From Gammaproteobacteria bacterium (GTDB taxonomy: Bacteria > Pseudomonadota > Gammaproteobacteria > Chromatiales > Chromatiaceae): a DNA stretch of 10,613 nucleotides. Where the stretch lies: contig JAHEHQ010000062.1 of the NCBI GenBank assembly GCA_024644505.1, positions 1 through 10,613 of the forward strand, written 5' to 3'. Numbering within the stretch: position 1 is the first letter of the stretch; each line of letters begins with the position of its first letter. A program made the translations under genes and the position numbers. Shown here piece by piece: positions 1-7,073 of the stretch. Under the pieces are notes generated by a model that saw nothing but the letters and a program-made list of their open reading frames with translations, did no database searches and was not told the DNA's origin.

Positions 1-62
1 TGATCAATGGATGTCGGCCTGAATAGATCTTCATCCATTTGTCGGGATCATATGGACTGAAT

Positions 63-1268
63 ATGCGCTTTGACGACATCCTGACTTTCACCGTAAGCAC
101 GCTGTCCTGGGCACGCAAACGGACCTGGCTGATGCTGCTTGCCATGTCCATCGGTGTAGGTTCGGTGGTCATTCTCACCGCCCTGGGTGAGGGGGCGCGA
201 CGTTATGTCACCAACGAATTCTCGAACCTGGGCACCCATCTCCTGATCGTGCTCCCGGGCAGGATCGAGACCTCGGGAGGACACCCGCCGCTGGTCGGCG
301 GCACCCCCCGGGACCTTACCCTGAACGATGCCATGGCCCTGCACAGATCCAGCAGTATCCGGCTGGTTGCCCCGATAAGCCTGGGCTCGGCACCCGTCTC
401 CTACCAGCAGTTGGAGAGAGATATCACGATCCTGGGTTCGACGGCCGAACTGCTCCCGGTTCGAAAACTGGAAGTGGGTCAGGGACGTTTTCTTCCGGCG
501 GTTGACCCTTCCCGGGAATCCGCGGTAACCGTCATCGGCAGCAAACTCAAGAAAGAGCTGTTCGGTGGTAAATCCCCCCTTGGAAAATGGGTTCGTATAC
601 ACGACAGGCGGTTCAGGGTCATCGGTGTACTCAAGCCATTGGGACAGTCCCTCGGCATGGATCTGGGCGACGTTGCCATTGTCCCGGTCGCATCGGCCCA
701 GAGTCTGTTCGATACCCAAACGCTTTTCAGAATCCTGATTCAGGCAAATGGCCGGGAGGCCATCCCAAAGGCAAAAAAGGCCATCATCCATATCATCAGG
801 GAGCGTCATGACGGCGACGAAGATATAACGGTCATAACCCAGAATGCCCTGCTGTCGACCTTCGATGGTATTTTCCGCTCCCTGACCTATACGGTGGCAG
901 GCATCGCGGCGGTCAGCCTCGGTGTGGCCGGCATTCTGATCATGAACGTCATGCTGGTGAGTGTTTCCCAACGCACCTAGGAGATCGGACTGCTCAAGGC
1001 CTTGGGCAGCCCTTCCGGTCAGATTCTCAGACTGTTTCTGGTGGAGGCCGGCATGCTCTCCGCCGCCGGCTCCTTCATCGGCGTGCTGATCGCCCTGGCC
1101 GGTGTCTGGGCCATGGACCGGGCGTTTCCCGCTTTTCCGCTGTCGGTGCCTGTCTGGGCGCTGGCGGCGTCGGTGGCCGTGGCGCTGCTCACCGGGCTGC
1201 TCTTCGGGGTAATGCCGGCCAGGCGCGCCGCCGGGCTCGATCCCGTACAGTCCTTATCGGGGAAATGA
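63..1268 (+). pseudogene. MacB/FtsX-type ABC transporter permease, interrupted by an in-frame amber codon
   Basis: Inner-membrane permease subunit of a MacB-like ABC transporter; this family couples cytoplasmic ATPase dimers to periplasmic movements for efflux or lipoprotein export. Visible parts: TM1 at about residues 22-41, a large periplasmic MacB_PCD-type domain (about 45-265), TM2 (about 271-297), then after the break two more helices and the family ending MPARRAAGLDPVQSL. A TAG at 978-980 (codon 306) falls in the conserved cytoplasmic motif: SVSQRT, stop, EIGLLKALG. The frame continues unbroken to TGA at 1266-1268, so the read-through length would be 401 residues, against 399 in the homologous next gene. 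As written, translation ends after 305 residues and loses TM3 and TM4, which should abolish function. I chose ATG 63 because it aligns with the start of the next gene; a TTG at 39 in the same frame is possible but less likely. The ribosome site is weak (GGA at 54-56). The break could be a recent nonsense mutation, a sequencing error or suppressed read-through. Confidence 0.85.
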
Positions 1269-1296
1269 GGGATCCTGGAATCAAAAACAATCGACC

Positions 1297-2496
1297 ATGT
1301 TGAGCGCCGATTTCATAAGACTCTCCCTGGGCTCGGTATCCGCCTACCGGATGCGCAGCTTTCTCACCGCGCTCGGTATTGCCGTGGGCATCGCCTCGGT
1401 GGTGCTGCTCACCTCCATCGGCGAGGGCATTCACCGATACGTCCTGAGTGAGTTTACCCAGTTCGGGACAAACCTGATTGCCGTCAATCCCGGTAAATCC
1501 AGTACCTTCGGCATCTCCGGGGCCATCGTCAACACGGTACGCCCCCTGAGCCTGGATGACGCCCAGGCGCTCGAGGGGTTGCCCGGCGTGAGGGCCGTGG
1601 TTCCTCTGGTGCAGGGCAATGCAGCGATAGAGTACGGAAAAAAGACCCGGCGAACCGCCATCTACGGCGTGGGGCCCGCGGTACCGGAAGTCTGGCGCAT
1701 GAAACCGGCTTTGGGGCGTTTCCTGCCTGCCGACGATCCCCGCTTCGCCCGCCCTTTCGCGGTGCTCGGAAGCAAGGTGAAGCGGGAACTTTTCGGCAAC
1801 GAAAATCCCCTGGGCCGCCGTATTCGAATCGGCACTGAGAGCTACCGGGTCATCGGTGTCATGGAATCCAAGGGACAGCTGCTGGGCTTCGATCTGGACG
1901 ACGCGGCCTATGTCCCGACACGTAAGGCGATGTCTCTGTTCGATCTGGAGAGCCTCATCGAGGTCGACCTGCTGTACACGGAGGAAAGTGACAGCGAGGT
2001 GCTGTCCGAACGGATCAGAAAAATACTGACACAGCGCCACGGCAACGAGGATTTCACCATCATCACCCAGGATCAGATGCTGCAGACCCTGGGCTCGGTA
2101 CTGGATATTCTGACCCTGGCCGTCGCCGCACTGGGCGGCATCTCTCTGCTCGTGGGCGGCGTGGGTATTCTGACCATCATGACCATCTCGGTCACGGAAC
2201 GTACCGGAGAAGTGGGGCTTCTCAGGGCCATAGGCGCCGGCAGGCGTCAGATCCTCTGGCTGTTTCTCGGGGAGGCCATGGTGCTCGGGGGACTGGGTGG
2301 ACTTGCGGGACTCATCCTGGGCGCCGGCGGTGCATGGCTCCTGGGCACCCTGATTCCCGCACTCCCCACCCACACTTCCTGGGGTTTCGCAGCGCTTGCC
2401 GTTGGCATTTCCGTCATTATCGGCCTTGCCGCAGGCGTGATGCCGGCATGGCATGCGGCCCGGCTCGATCCGGTTGAAGCACTCCGGGCGGAATAA
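1297..2496 (+). CDS. MacB/FtsX-type ABC transporter permease (second of a tandem pair)
   Basis: Intact 399-residue inner-membrane permease of the MacB/FtsX fold. Predicted layout: TM1 at about 22-44 ending in TSIGEGIHRYV, periplasmic MacB_PCD domain at about 45-265 with the family's LGSKVKRELFG stretch near 157-167 and YRVIGV near 183-188, TM2 at about 270-296, a cytoplasmic ERTGEVGLLRAIGA motif at 301-314, TM3 at about 321-350, TM4 at about 362-384 and the typical C-terminal RLDPVEALRAE. It begins 28 bases after the first permease stop and is co-directional, so the two are probably co-transcribed. The shared motifs along the whole length suggest they are paralogues working as a heterodimer in one transporter. 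The substrate cannot be told from the sequence. No ATPase or adaptor gene is in the window. No strong Shine-Dalgarno sequence is visible; the start is set by alignment with the paralogue. The stop is followed after 9 bases by a long palindrome. Confidence 0.93.
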   Translation: MLSADFIRLSLGSVSAYRMRSFLTALGIAVGIASVVLLTSIGEGIHRYVLSEFTQFGTNLIAVNPGKSSTFGISGAIVNTVRPLSLDDAQALEGLPGVRAVVPLVQGNAAIEYGKKTRRTAIYGVGPAVPEVWRMKPALGRFLPADDPRFARPFAVLGSKVKRELFGNENPLGRRIRIGTESYRVIGVMESKGQLLGFDLDDAAYVPTRKAMSLFDLESLIEVDLLYTEESDSEVLSERIRKILTQRHGNEDFTIITQDQMLQTLGSVLDILTLAVAALGGISLLVGGVGILTIMTISVTERTGEVGLLRAIGAGRRQILWLFLGEAMVLGGLGGLAGLILGAGGAWLLGTLIPALPTHTSWGFAALAVGISVIIGLAAGVMPAWHAARLDPVEALRAE

Positions 2497-2505
2497 CCAG
2501 TGCAA

Positions 2506-2587
2506 CGTAGCCTGCGTAGAGCGCAGCGAAACGCGGGAAAATATATGATCTTTAACCCGCGTTTCGCTGCGCTCTACGCAGGCTACG
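2506..2587. repeat. Long perfect-arm palindromic element between convergent genes
   Basis: Two 32-base arms (2506-2537 and 2556-2587) are exact reverse complements around an 18-base AT-rich spacer (2538-2555). The arm core reads TAGAGCGCAGCGAAACGCGG. It lies between the stop of the second permease (2496) and the stop of uvrB (2602), the usual place for REP/BIME-like dispersed palindromes, and in RNA it could fold into a very stable hairpin on either strand and so limit transcription or protect 3' ends from both sides. There is no long T-run, so it is not a textbook terminator. A decayed relative sits at 8144-8240. Confidence 0.9.
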
Positions 2588-2601
2588 AGGAAGGCTTCAT
2601 G

Positions 2602-4608
2602 TCAGGCCAGCACCCCCTGCCCCTGCAGCGCCCTTATCTGGTCCCGAACCCGCGCCGCCTCCTCGAATTCCAGATCCCGGGCGTGTTGATACATCTGTTT
2701 TTCCAGCGCCTTGATGCGTTTTGCCATCTGCTGTGGCGTCATGGCAGCGTACTCCGCCTCGACTTCCGCTACCTTGGCATAACGCCTGGGTGAGACGGGT
2801 GCGCCCGCATGGGCCCCTTCCATGATATCCGATACTGCCTTGCGGATGGTTTTCGGCGTTATACCGTGTTCCTCGTTGTAGGCGGTCTGCTTCCGACGCC
2901 TGCGATCGGTCTCGTCAATGGCGCGCTGCATGGAACCGGTCACCCGATCGGCATAGAGAATCGCCTTGCCTTCCACGTTTCGCGCCGCGCGGCCGATGGT
3001 CTGGATCAGGGAGCCTTCCGAACGCAGGAACCCTTCCTTGTCGGCATCCAGAATCGCCACCAATGAGACCTCCGGCATATCCAGGCCTTCCCGGAGCAGG
3101 TTGATACCCACCAGAACGTCGAACTCGCCGAGCCTTAGATCACGAATGATCTCCACCCGCTCCACGGTATCGATGTCGGAGTGCAGATAGCGAACCCGCA
3201 CCCCGTGATCGCTCAGGTAATCGGTCAGATCCTCGGCCATTCGCTTGGTCAGGGTGGTGACCAGTACACGCTCTTTCCTGGCCACCCTGAGATTGACCTC
3301 GGACAACAGATCGTCCACCTGACTCAATGCGGGACGCACCTCCAGTGCGGGATCCACCAGACCGGTCGGGCGAACCACCTGCTCCACCACGGCCCCGGAA
3401 TGCTCCAGTTCATAGGCTCGCGGAGTGGCCGAGACATAGATGCACTGAGGGGACCTTGCCTCGAACTCTTCGAAGCGCAGAGGGCGGTTGTCCAGGGCCG
3501 AAGGCAGCCGGAACCCGTATTCCACCAGCGTTTCCTTGCGGGAGCGGTCACCCCGGTACATGCCGCCGAGCTGGGGGATGCTGACGTGGCTTTCATCCGC
3601 CACCAGCATGGCATTGGGGGGCAGATAGTCAAACAGGGTCGGCGGCGACTCACCGGATTGGCGTCCGGACAGAAATCTCGAATAGTTCTCGATTCCCGGG
3701 CAGTAACCCAGTTCCATGATCATCTCGATGTCGTAGCGGGTTCTCTGTTCCAGCCGTTGGGCCTCCACCAGTTTGTTCGAGGACCTGAGCTGTTCGAGAC
3801 GTTCCTTGAGCTCGTCTTTTATAGATTCCACCGCTTCGAGCAGGGTCTCCCTGGGAGTCACATAATGGGACTTGGGATAGATGGTGTAGCGCGGTACACG
3901 GCGCAGCATCTCGCCGGTGAGCGGATCGAAAAGGGATATGTTTTCGATCTCCTCGTCGAACAGCTCCAAACGAATCGCTTCCCGATCTGATTCCGCCGGA
4001 TAAATATCGATCACATCCCCCCTCACCCGGTAGGTGGCCCGGCGAAGTTCAATGTCATTGCGGGTGTACTGAAGTTCGGCCAGGCGCCGCAGTATGGCAC
4101 GGTGATCAACGGTGTCCCCCCTGACCAGGTGCAGCACCATGTTGAGATAAGAGCGGGGATCGCCAAGGCCAAAGATGCAGGAAACAGTGGCCACGATAAT
4201 GGTATCCGGCCGTTCGAGCAGGGCCTTGGTGGCCGAGAGCCGCATCTGCTCGATATGGTCGTTGATAGAGGCATCCTTCTCGATAAAGGTGTCAGACGAG
4301 GGTACGTAGGCCTCCGGCTGATAGTAGTCGTAGTAGGAGACAAAATACTCCACCGCGTTGTTGGGAAAGAACTCCTTCATCTCGCCGTAGAGCTGGGCTG
4401 CCAGCGTCTTGTTGTGCGCCAGAATGAGGGTCGGCCTTTGAACCGCCTGGATCACGTTGGCAATGGTGAAGGTCTTTCCCGACCCCGTCACCCCCAGCAA
4501 TGTCATCCCCGCCTCGCCATCCTTCAATCCCTCGACAAGACGGGCTATGGCTGCCGGCTGGTCGCCGGAGGGCTCGAATTCAGAGACCAGTTGAAATTCT
4601 TTTGACAT
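2602..4608 (-). CDS. uvrB: UvrABC excinuclease subunit B
   Basis: Damage-verifying helicase-like subunit of nucleotide excision repair. UvrA loads it on lesions, it clamps DNA, then recruits UvrC for dual incision; it acts in the cytoplasm on the chromosome. At 668 residues it is the normal length for the family. Seen motifs: Walker A GVTGSGKT at 39-46; the tyrosine-rich beta-hairpin region YYDYYQPEAY at 92-101, which inserts between DNA strands; motif II DESH at 338-341; SATP at 393-396; GINLLREGLD at 501-510; motif VI QTIGRAARN at 536-544 with the arginines Arg540 and Arg543; and the C-terminal UVR domain at about 628-661 (EFEEAARVRDQIRAL), which contacts UvrC. All key residues are present. 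It is transcribed divergently from the aminotransferase gene with 120 bases between them. I did not find a convincing LexA box upstream, so SOS control is not supported by what I see. No good Shine-Dalgarno sequence precedes the ATG; the start gives the canonical N-terminus. Confidence 0.99.
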   Translation of the reverse strand: MSKEFQLVSEFEPSGDQPAAIARLVEGLKDGEAGMTLLGVTGSGKTFTIANVIQAVQRPTLILAHNKTLAAQLYGEMKEFFPNNAVEYFVSYYDYYQPEAYVPSSDTFIEKDASINDHIEQMRLSATKALLERPDTIIVATVSCIFGLGDPRSYLNMVLHLVRGDTVDHRAILRRLAELQYTRNDIELRRATYRVRGDVIDIYPAESDREAIRLELFDEEIENISLFDPLTGEMLRRVPRYTIYPKSHYVTPRETLLEAVESIKDELKERLEQLRSSNKLVEAQRLEQRTRYDIEMIMELGYCPGIENYSRFLSGRQSGESPPTLFDYLPPNAMLVADESHVSIPQLGGMYRGDRSRKETLVEYGFRLPSALDNRPLRFEEFEARSPQCIYVSATPRAYELEHSGAVVEQVVRPTGLVDPALEVRPALSQVDDLLSEVNLRVARKERVLVTTLTKRMAEDLTDYLSDHGVRVRYLHSDIDTVERVEIIRDLRLGEFDVLVGINLLREGLDMPEVSLVAILDADKEGFLRSEGSLIQTIGRAARNVEGKAILYADRVTGSMQRAIDETDRRRRKQTAYNEEHGITPKTIRKAVSDIMEGAHAGAPVSPRRYAKVAEVEAEYAAMTPQQMAKRIKALEKQMYQHARDLEFEEAARVRDQIRALQGQGVLA

Positions 4609-4728
4609 TGGGGATTCTGCTTATACTGCGGATTGGATATTATTACATTCAACGCCGGTTAACGTGCATTGGTTCGTTGCCGGTTTGGATTTTTATAATA
4701 ATCATTGAAGATTTTTGGGTAGCATCTC
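4609..4728. promoter_or_regulatory. Divergent promoter region for uvrB and the aminotransferase gene
   Basis: This 120-base AT-rich stretch must hold start signals for both flanking genes. A perfect -10 hexamer TATAAT lies at 4694-4699 on the plus strand, 29 bases before the aminotransferase ATG. No good -35 partner is at 17 bases; TTGGTT at 4669-4674 is 19 bases away. On the minus strand a possible -10 TATAAG is the complement of 4620-4625, with no well-spaced -35. No LexA-type inverted repeat (CTGT-N8-ACAG) was found. The individual hexamers are suggestions only. Confidence 0.5.
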
Positions 4729-5916
4729 ATGGCCATCAAGCTTTCCGCCCGCGTGCAATCGGTCAAACCCTCCCCCACCCTGGCCATTACAGCCCGCGCC
4801 GCCGCCATGAGGGCAGCCGGCAGGGATGTGATCGGTCTGGGTGCCGGCGAGCCGGACTTCGACACGCCGAAACACATAAAGCAGGCCGCTATTCAGGCGA
4901 TAAAGGATGGCTTCACAAAATACACGCCGGTGGACGGCACGCCGGGCCTGAAGCAGGCCATCATCGAAAAATTCAAGCGTGACAACGGGTTTGACTACAA
5001 GCTTGAAGAGATTCTGGTCTCCTGCGGCGGCAAACAGAGTTTTTACAATCTGGCCCAGGCGGTTCTTGACCCGGGTGATGAGGTCGTCATACCCGCGCCC
5101 TACTGGGTTTCCTACCCGGATATGGTCCTGCTGGCGGGTGGTGCCCCTGTCTATGTCAATGCGCGAGCGAGCCAGAGTTTCAAGATAACCCCCAGCCAGC
5201 TCCAGGCGGCGATCACCAAAAAGACACGCCTGGTGGTGATCAACAGCCCGTCCAATCCTACCGGGATGGCCTACAGTCGAGAAGAACTCGAGGCTTTGGG
5301 CAACGTCCTGATGGAAAATCCCAGGGTATTGGTGGCCACCGACGACATGTATGAACATATTCGCTGGGCCATTGAGCCTTTCGTCAACATCCTGAATGCC
5401 TGTCCCGAGCTGGCCAATCGCTGTCTGGTACTCAACGGGGTTTCAAAGGCCTACTCCATGACGGGCTGGCGCATCGGCTATGCCGGCGGTCCCGCCGACA
5501 TCATCAAAGCGATGAAAAAAATCCAGTCCCAGAGCACCTCCAATCCGACATCCATTTCCCAGGTGGCGGCCCAGGCGGCGCTGGAAGGCCCCCAGGACTG
5601 CATTGACGAAATGATGGTGGCATTCAAGGAGCGGCACGATTACGTGGTCGAGCGACTCAACGGCATGCCTGGAGTGGACTGCCTGAAGACCGACGGGACC
5701 TTTTACTGCTTTCCCAACATCGAGGACGCGCTGAAAGGGATCGATGGTGTCAGCAACGACCTCGAACTGGCAGAGTATTTGATCGAACATGCGGGCGTCG
5801 CTCTGGTTCCGGGTACCGCATTCGGCCTTCACGGGCATGTGCGTCTCTCCATTGCCACCAGTATGGACAACCTGGTAAAAGCTCTGGACAGACTGGAAAA
5901 AGTGCTCGCCGGCTAG
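4729..5916 (+). CDS. aspB: Class Ib pyridoxal-phosphate aspartate aminotransferase
   Basis: Cytoplasmic PLP enzyme that exchanges the amino group between aspartate and 2-oxoglutarate (oxaloacetate and glutamate). Some members of this Ib subgroup also transaminate prephenate on the way to phenylalanine and tyrosine. At 395 residues it has the family's usual size. Visible landmarks: GLGAGEPDFDTP at 37-48; GGKQ at 100-103, whose Lys102 matches the lysine reported to bind the acidic side chain in Thermus AspAT; aromatic Trp126 in APYW; NSPSNPTG at 172-179 with Asn176; DDMYEH at 205-210 with the cofactor Asp and Tyr; the Schiff-base lysine Lys240 in SKAYSMTGWRIGY; and the carboxylate-binding Arg372 in HVRLSIA. 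It lies divergent to uvrB and is probably monocistronic or loosely linked to the pilin gene 101 bases downstream. The ribosome site is weak (GGG at 4717-4719). Symbols in use for this subgroup vary (aspB, aatA, aspC). Assignment to the Ib family is firm; the exact substrate range is inferred. Confidence 0.93.
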   Translation: MAIKLSARVQSVKPSPTLAITARAAAMRAAGRDVIGLGAGEPDFDTPKHIKQAAIQAIKDGFTKYTPVDGTPGLKQAIIEKFKRDNGFDYKLEEILVSCGGKQSFYNLAQAVLDPGDEVVIPAPYWVSYPDMVLLAGGAPVYVNARASQSFKITPSQLQAAITKKTRLVVINSPSNPTGMAYSREELEALGNVLMENPRVLVATDDMYEHIRWAIEPFVNILNACPELANRCLVLNGVSKAYSMTGWRIGYAGGPADIIKAMKKIQSQSTSNPTSISQVAAQAALEGPQDCIDEMMVAFKERHDYVVERLNGMPGVDCLKTDGTFYCFPNIEDALKGIDGVSNDLELAEYLIEHAGVALVPGTAFGLHGHVRLSIATSMDNLVKALDRLEKVLAG

Positions 5917-5925
5917 CGAACCTGC

Positions 5926-5953
5926 GGTGGTGCCTGAAGGATCGGGCACCACC
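5926..5953 (+). terminator. Hairpin after the aminotransferase gene, possible weak terminator
   Basis: Perfect 9-base stem GGTGGTGCC (5926-5934) with GGCACCACC (5945-5953) around a 10-base loop, starting 10 bases after the aminotransferase stop. It is not followed by a T-run (CAATTGATT comes next), so it may be an mRNA-stabilising or Rho-assisted end rather than a full intrinsic terminator. It could let some transcription read into the pilin gene. Confidence 0.45.
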
Positions 5954-6017
5954 CAATTGATTACCAGACAGGGCGGTGTGAGGATGGCCGTCAAAAACAA
6001 CGCAAAGGAGTGCGGAT

Positions 6018-6572
6018 ATGGATGTCCAACCTGCCGGGTGCCCCGGGCGCCCGAATGCCTTTACTCTCATCGAATTGATCATCACCCTGGCGGTGACCAT
6101 CACAGTGCTCTCTGTTGCCGTACCCGGCTACAGAAGCCTGACGGCCGGCAGCGTCACCACTGCGGTCAATTCCATGGCTGCACACCTGCACCTGGCCCGA
6201 AGTGAGGCGATCAAGCGGGGCATCCAGGTCGTTCTCTGTCCCAGCACCGATGGCAAGACCTGCCTCGACGGATTCGAGTGGCAGCAAGGTTTCATCGTCT
6301 ATGCCGATGTGAACGAAAACAGGAAGCCCGATGAAAAAGATCAGTTGCTGCGCTTCCACCGGCCCGATGGTCGGCGCATCAGGATTCTCACATCCACGGG
6401 CAGAAAAAAACTGGTTTACCAGCCGAGCGGTATGTCGCCGGGTTCGACCGCCACTATCACGGTTTGCGATACCACCCGGTATGCGAGTCCCCGGGCCATC
6501 GTTGTTTCCAACACGGGCCGCCCACGCCTTTCAGACACCCGACCCGATGGAGGAGCATTGCGCTGTGGTTAG
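6018..6572 (+). CDS. fimT: FimT/GspH-family minor type IV pilin
   Basis: Minor pilin of the FimT/GspH family, expected to be cut by prepilin peptidase (PilD) and placed in a type IV pilus or pseudopilus in the cell envelope. At 184 residues, a short leader (1-14) is followed by FTLIELIITL at 15-24 with the key Glu at mature position 5 and one hydrophobic helix to about residue 37. Then come the family's HLHLARSEAIKRG (57-68), LCPSTDGKTC (73-82), VYADVNENRKPD (94-105), YQPSG (134-138) and TVCD (148-151). Cys74, Cys82, Cys150 and Cys183 could form disulfides. Near the end, GRPR at 167-170 fits the GRxR tail motif described for DNA-binding FimT of Legionella, which favours FimT over secretion-system GspH. 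The -1 residue is Ala14 rather than the usual Gly. The start is supported by AAAGGAG at 6004-6010, 7 bases before the ATG. It stands alone, without pilV/pilW/pilX/pilE neighbours, just ahead of a tRNA gene. Confidence 0.9.
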   Translation: MDVQPAGCPGRPNAFTLIELIITLAVTITVLSVAVPGYRSLTAGSVTTAVNSMAAHLHLARSEAIKRGIQVVLCPSTDGKTCLDGFEWQQGFIVYADVNENRKPDEKDQLLRFHRPDGRRIRILTSTGRKKLVYQPSGMSPGSTATITVCDTTRYASPRAIVVSNTGRPRLSDTRPDGGALRCG

Positions 6573-6599
6573 ATCAACCAATATTATCTGAAACCGCCC

Positions 6600-6628
6600 T
6601 TGACCCGCTAATCCAGGGTGATTACTAT
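6600..6628 (+). promoter_or_regulatory. Sigma70-type promoter of tRNA-Asn
   Basis: TTGACC (6600-6605) and TACTAT (6623-6628) are separated by exactly 17 bases. The -10 box lies 16 bases before the first base of the mature tRNA, so the start would be near 6635 with a leader of roughly 10 bases. The following bases (ACCCGGC) are GC-rich, which in stable-RNA promoters goes with stringent control. It starts 27 bases after the pilin stop. Confidence 0.75.
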
Positions 6629-6644
6629 ACCCGGCTTGACTTGA

Positions 6645-6720
6645 TCCTCGGTAGCTCAGTCGGTAGAGCGGGTGACTGTTAATCACTAGGTCGGCGGTTC
6701 GAGCCCGTCCCGGGGAGCCA
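6645..6720 (+). tRNA. tRNA-Asn (anticodon GUU)
   Basis: A 76-base cloverleaf with encoded CCA (6718-6720). The acceptor TCCTCGG pairs with CCGGGGA with one G-U pair. The anticodon stem GGTGA/TCACT encloses loop CTGTTAA with GTT at 6678-6680. The D arm reads GCTCAGTCGGTAGAGC and the T loop has GTTCGAG. It resembles the E. coli tRNA-Asn along its length. It reads AAC and AAU codons. It has its own promoter and terminator, so it is a single-gene unit. No direct repeat of its 3' end and no integrase gene are seen nearby, so no island is attached inside this window. Confidence 0.98.
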
Positions 6721-6731
6721 AACAAAACAAG

Positions 6732-6766
6732 GGCTTAGATAGTTTTCTATCTGGGCCTTTTTCTTT
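6732..6766 (+). terminator. Intrinsic terminator of tRNA-Asn
   Basis: An 11-base stem (6732-6742 with 6747-6757, two G-U pairs) closes a TTTT loop and is followed directly by TTTTTCTTT. It begins 11 bases after the tRNA CCA end. This is a textbook Rho-independent terminator on the plus strand. Confidence 0.92.
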
Positions 6767-7073
6767 GGGGCTACGCCTGAATCAGATAAAATACGACTTG
6801 GGATTTATATTCTCGTTACAATCCGGTGGTGTACGAGTTTTTATGCAAGCGCATGAAAATACCGAACCGCCGGTGCAGCATCCATCAATATGTTGCAGAC
6901 ACATGAATCAGGTGGAACTGCTATTGCAGGATAAAGCCGAAATCGGCACCCGGCTCAGCAGAGACCAGAACGGCCCGGGAACATACTCAGGTTGAACCTG
7001 GTGATATGGCAGTCGGAAATATGAACTTCAGGCTCTGCCTCCCCGTTTCATCCGATCTTCCACCGGTTTAACG
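6767..7073. other. Gene-poor intergenic stretch
   Basis: About 300 bases between the tRNA-Asn terminator and the stop of the small membrane-protein gene. The only open frame of any length runs to 6995 on the plus strand from a TTG within the terminator tail; it lacks a ribosome site and resembles no protein I recognise. A 13-base palindrome CAGGTTGAACCTG is near 6988-7000, with too small a loop to be a terminator. I see no repeats or RNA genes. Confidence 0.6.

Noticed and set aside
1..26. Possible 3' end of an upstream gene
   Set aside because: All three plus frames close within the first 60 bases (TGA 1-3, TGA 20-22, TAG 24-26), so too few residues remain to tell which, if any, is a real C-terminus.
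39..62. TTG start at 39 for the first permease
   Set aside because: It adds eight residues that have no counterpart in the paralogue; ATG 63 aligns with the paralogue start.
2809..4605. Long plus-strand frames across uvrB, and similar ones across nuoN and nuoM
   Set aside because: They are shadows in GC-rich coding DNA, rich in His, Gln and Gly with no family motifs.
4609..4728. LexA/SOS box upstream of uvrB
   Set aside because: I looked for CTGT-N8-ACAG and near variants on both strands and saw none convincing.
5984..6205. Cysteine-rich open frame starting MAVKNNAKECGYGC
   Set aside because: Beyond its first residues it overlaps the pilin gene in another frame, and the pilin frame has the clear family motifs and the better ribosome site.
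6531..6725. Minus-strand open frame over tRNA-Asn
   Set aside because: Much of it is the antisense of the tRNA (GSPGRARTADLVINS), a well-known kind of false protein prediction.
6765..6995. 76-codon plus-strand frame after tRNA-Asn
   Set aside because: It begins with TTG inside the terminator tail, has no ribosome site and no recognisable features.
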